From a virus: DNA of 30,736 bases. This document shows positions 29,761 through 30,736 of the stretch, piece by piece. The position numbers were made by a program, and so were the translations under genes. The notes under the pieces were generated by a model. The model made no database searches. It was not told the origin of the DNA and was given only the letters and a program-made list of their open reading frames with translations. The stretch spans positions 1 through 30,736 of IMG/VR virus record IMGVR_UViG_3300005581_000080; one strand, 5' to 3'. Numbering within the stretch: position 1 is the first letter of the stretch; each line of letters opens with the position of its first letter.

Positions 29761-30736
29761 TTACCTTCTGCCATCTGGTCGTACTTCAATACGAGGAATC
29801 CCAAGCTGCCAAGCCGTACCAAGCGTGTCGGAGCTAACTTTGAATGCCATCTGACGCCCGCGAATCCTGACGTAGACCTGCTCAGTAAACTGCTGCACGT
29901 TGTACGTACGTTGTCCGGCATAGCTCACGGTGCTTACCACTTCGGGGTTGTTCGAGTTACCGTAGTTGGAACCGGGGAACTGCCGGGGCCGAACCGTGAA
30001 GTCCAGCGCAGGGGCGTTAACCGTGGAGCCGTCAAAGGTCACGTCAGGAATGAGCCTCCAGACAAAGCCAAAGTTGTGCCCGTCACCGATGTCAAAGTCC
30101 GAAGACTGCACAAAACACGTAATAGGCGAAGGTGGGTTGGTCGTGCCGTCATCCACGCCAGTCTCGTGGTACACAAGCTGATTGCCGTAGGTGGTCGCCA
30201 TAGGCTCCACGCGCAGGGGGCTGTCCAGCCAAGCCGTGCGGTTTAACGTACCGTAGTACCAGACACGCTCAAGGTAGTTGTACACCACATACTTGTCAAT
30301 TGTGTCGGAGCTAGCCGAGCAGTAGTACCACCAAATCTCATTAAACCCCTCGTTTGTTCCAGCAAAGAACTGAGACGCCTGCGCTATGTTGATGTCGTTG
30401 TAAACATAAGAGCGCAGGGTGCAGGGCAGCGTTTCAACGCGACCGGAGTACATGTAGAACTTGTCCACCCCCATCCAGTAAGTCACGTTGTTAGCCGTAG
30501 CCACTGCGTTCTGGCTAGCAATAGATAGGTTGTCGGCAAGAATCTGGAACCCCCAGACGTAGGGAGCGCCCAAATACTGCATGGAATACAGCGCGGAGTC
30601 TGTCCAGACCAAAATCTCTTGCCGAGCCTGCATGGTAGTAACGATCTGCGAACCGTCACTAAGTGTAAAGCTGCCAGCTTGATTGGTAATAGCAGGTGTC
30701 CACTGTGTGTAATCTTCTTGGTCTGACCAACGTATC
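29761..30736 (-). CDS. Tail nozzle-like (T7 gp12-type) virion protein, 5' partial
   Basis: The reading frame is open past ATG 30633 to the right edge (codons before it read IRWSDQEDYTQW and so on, without a stop), so the start lies outside the window. Strand-rich repeats with Trp and Tyr (VWTDSALYSMQYLGAPYVWG, WYYCSASSDT, VVYNYLERVWYYG) indicate a beta-propeller or beta-sandwich protein, as in the tail nozzle of T7-like phages. The C-terminus is also strand-rich (YVRIRGRQMAFKV, then IPRIEVRPDGRR). Position just before the internal virion proteins agrees. Assigned by pattern and order, not by a motif. Confidence 0.75.
   Translation of the reverse strand, partial: IRWSDQEDYTQWTPAITNQAGSFTLSDGSQIVTTMQARQEILVWTDSALYSMQYLGAPYVWGFQILADNLSIASQNAVATANNVTYWMGVDKFYMYSGRVETLPCTLRSYVYNDINIAQASQFFAGTNEGFNEIWWYYCSASSDTIDKYVVYNYLERVWYYGTLNRTAWLDSPLRVEPMATTYGNQLVYHETGVDDGTTNPPSPITCFVQSSDFDIGDGHNFGFVWRLIPDVTFDGSTVNAPALDFTVRPRQFPGSNYGNSNNPEVVSTVSYAGQRTYNVQQFTEQVYVRIRGRQMAFKVSSDTLGTAWQLGIPRIEVRPDGRR

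Noticed and set aside
1-30736. tRNA, rRNA, CRISPR array, integrase or attachment site
   Set aside because: No cloverleaf with a T-loop GTTCGA in the right setting, no spaced direct repeats, and no integrase-like protein were seen; GTTCGA matches were inside clear coding sequence.
1-30736. Lysis genes (endolysin, spanin, classic holin)
   Set aside because: No lysozyme, amidase or transglycosylase motif was recognised. The 59-aa membrane protein lacks a charged tail and neighbours that would support a holin call.

Overview
The window looks like part of a tailed-phage genome, most likely a T7-like (podovirus-type) phage of a bacterium. Every recognisable gene is phage-type: a family A DNA polymerase, a fused primase-helicase, an SNF2 helicase, several small nucleases, many short overlapping genes, and a virion block whose order resembles the T7 nozzle and internal-core region. 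I see no tRNA, rRNA, CRISPR array, integrase, IS element or bacterial housekeeping gene. The host cannot be named from the sequence.

Layout: from 1 to about 18.74 kb all genes are on the + strand, tightly packed, and many junctions are 4-nt ATGA overlaps. (a) 1-4.7 kb: a metallopeptidase-VWA protein (its start lies off the window), small unknown genes, a DUF3150-like protein, an unknown 275-aa protein, a HicA-like/RHH pair and a DUF3310 protein. (b) 4.7-8.2 kb: a sigma70-type promoter followed by an accessory array of small genes that share ends and motifs, including a zinc-ribbon/AT-hook protein and a VRR-NUC nuclease. (c) 8.2-18.7 kb: the replication/recombination block, with DNA polymerase, a Cas4/AddB-like PD-(D/E)XK nuclease, HNH protein, SNF2 helicase, a second promoter, a candidate ssDNA-binding protein, an HTH protein and a 953-aa primase-helicase. 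This block ends at a strong intrinsic terminator near 18.8 kb.

From 18.8 kb to the right edge all genes are on the - strand and converge on that terminator. In transcription order (right to left) they are a partial tail-nozzle-like protein, a 90-aa protein, a 654-aa Gly/Ala-rich protein, a 142-aa GNAT-like protein, a 771-aa Gln/Ala/Gly-rich protein and a 1974-aa giant protein with an HELLH motif. This fits a T7-type gp12 to gp16 nozzle/ejection-protein set, although I infer that from order, size and composition, not from a database match. Terminase, portal, capsid and lysis genes are not seen.

The least explained signals are: a 13-bp palindrome (CTAACA-A/T-TGTTAG) with four exact copies and one near copy, all in the + strand half and in different reading frames; two near-identical promoters with 16-bp spacers; a gene-junction cassette repeated across the accessory array; and the giant virion protein with a protease-like motif.
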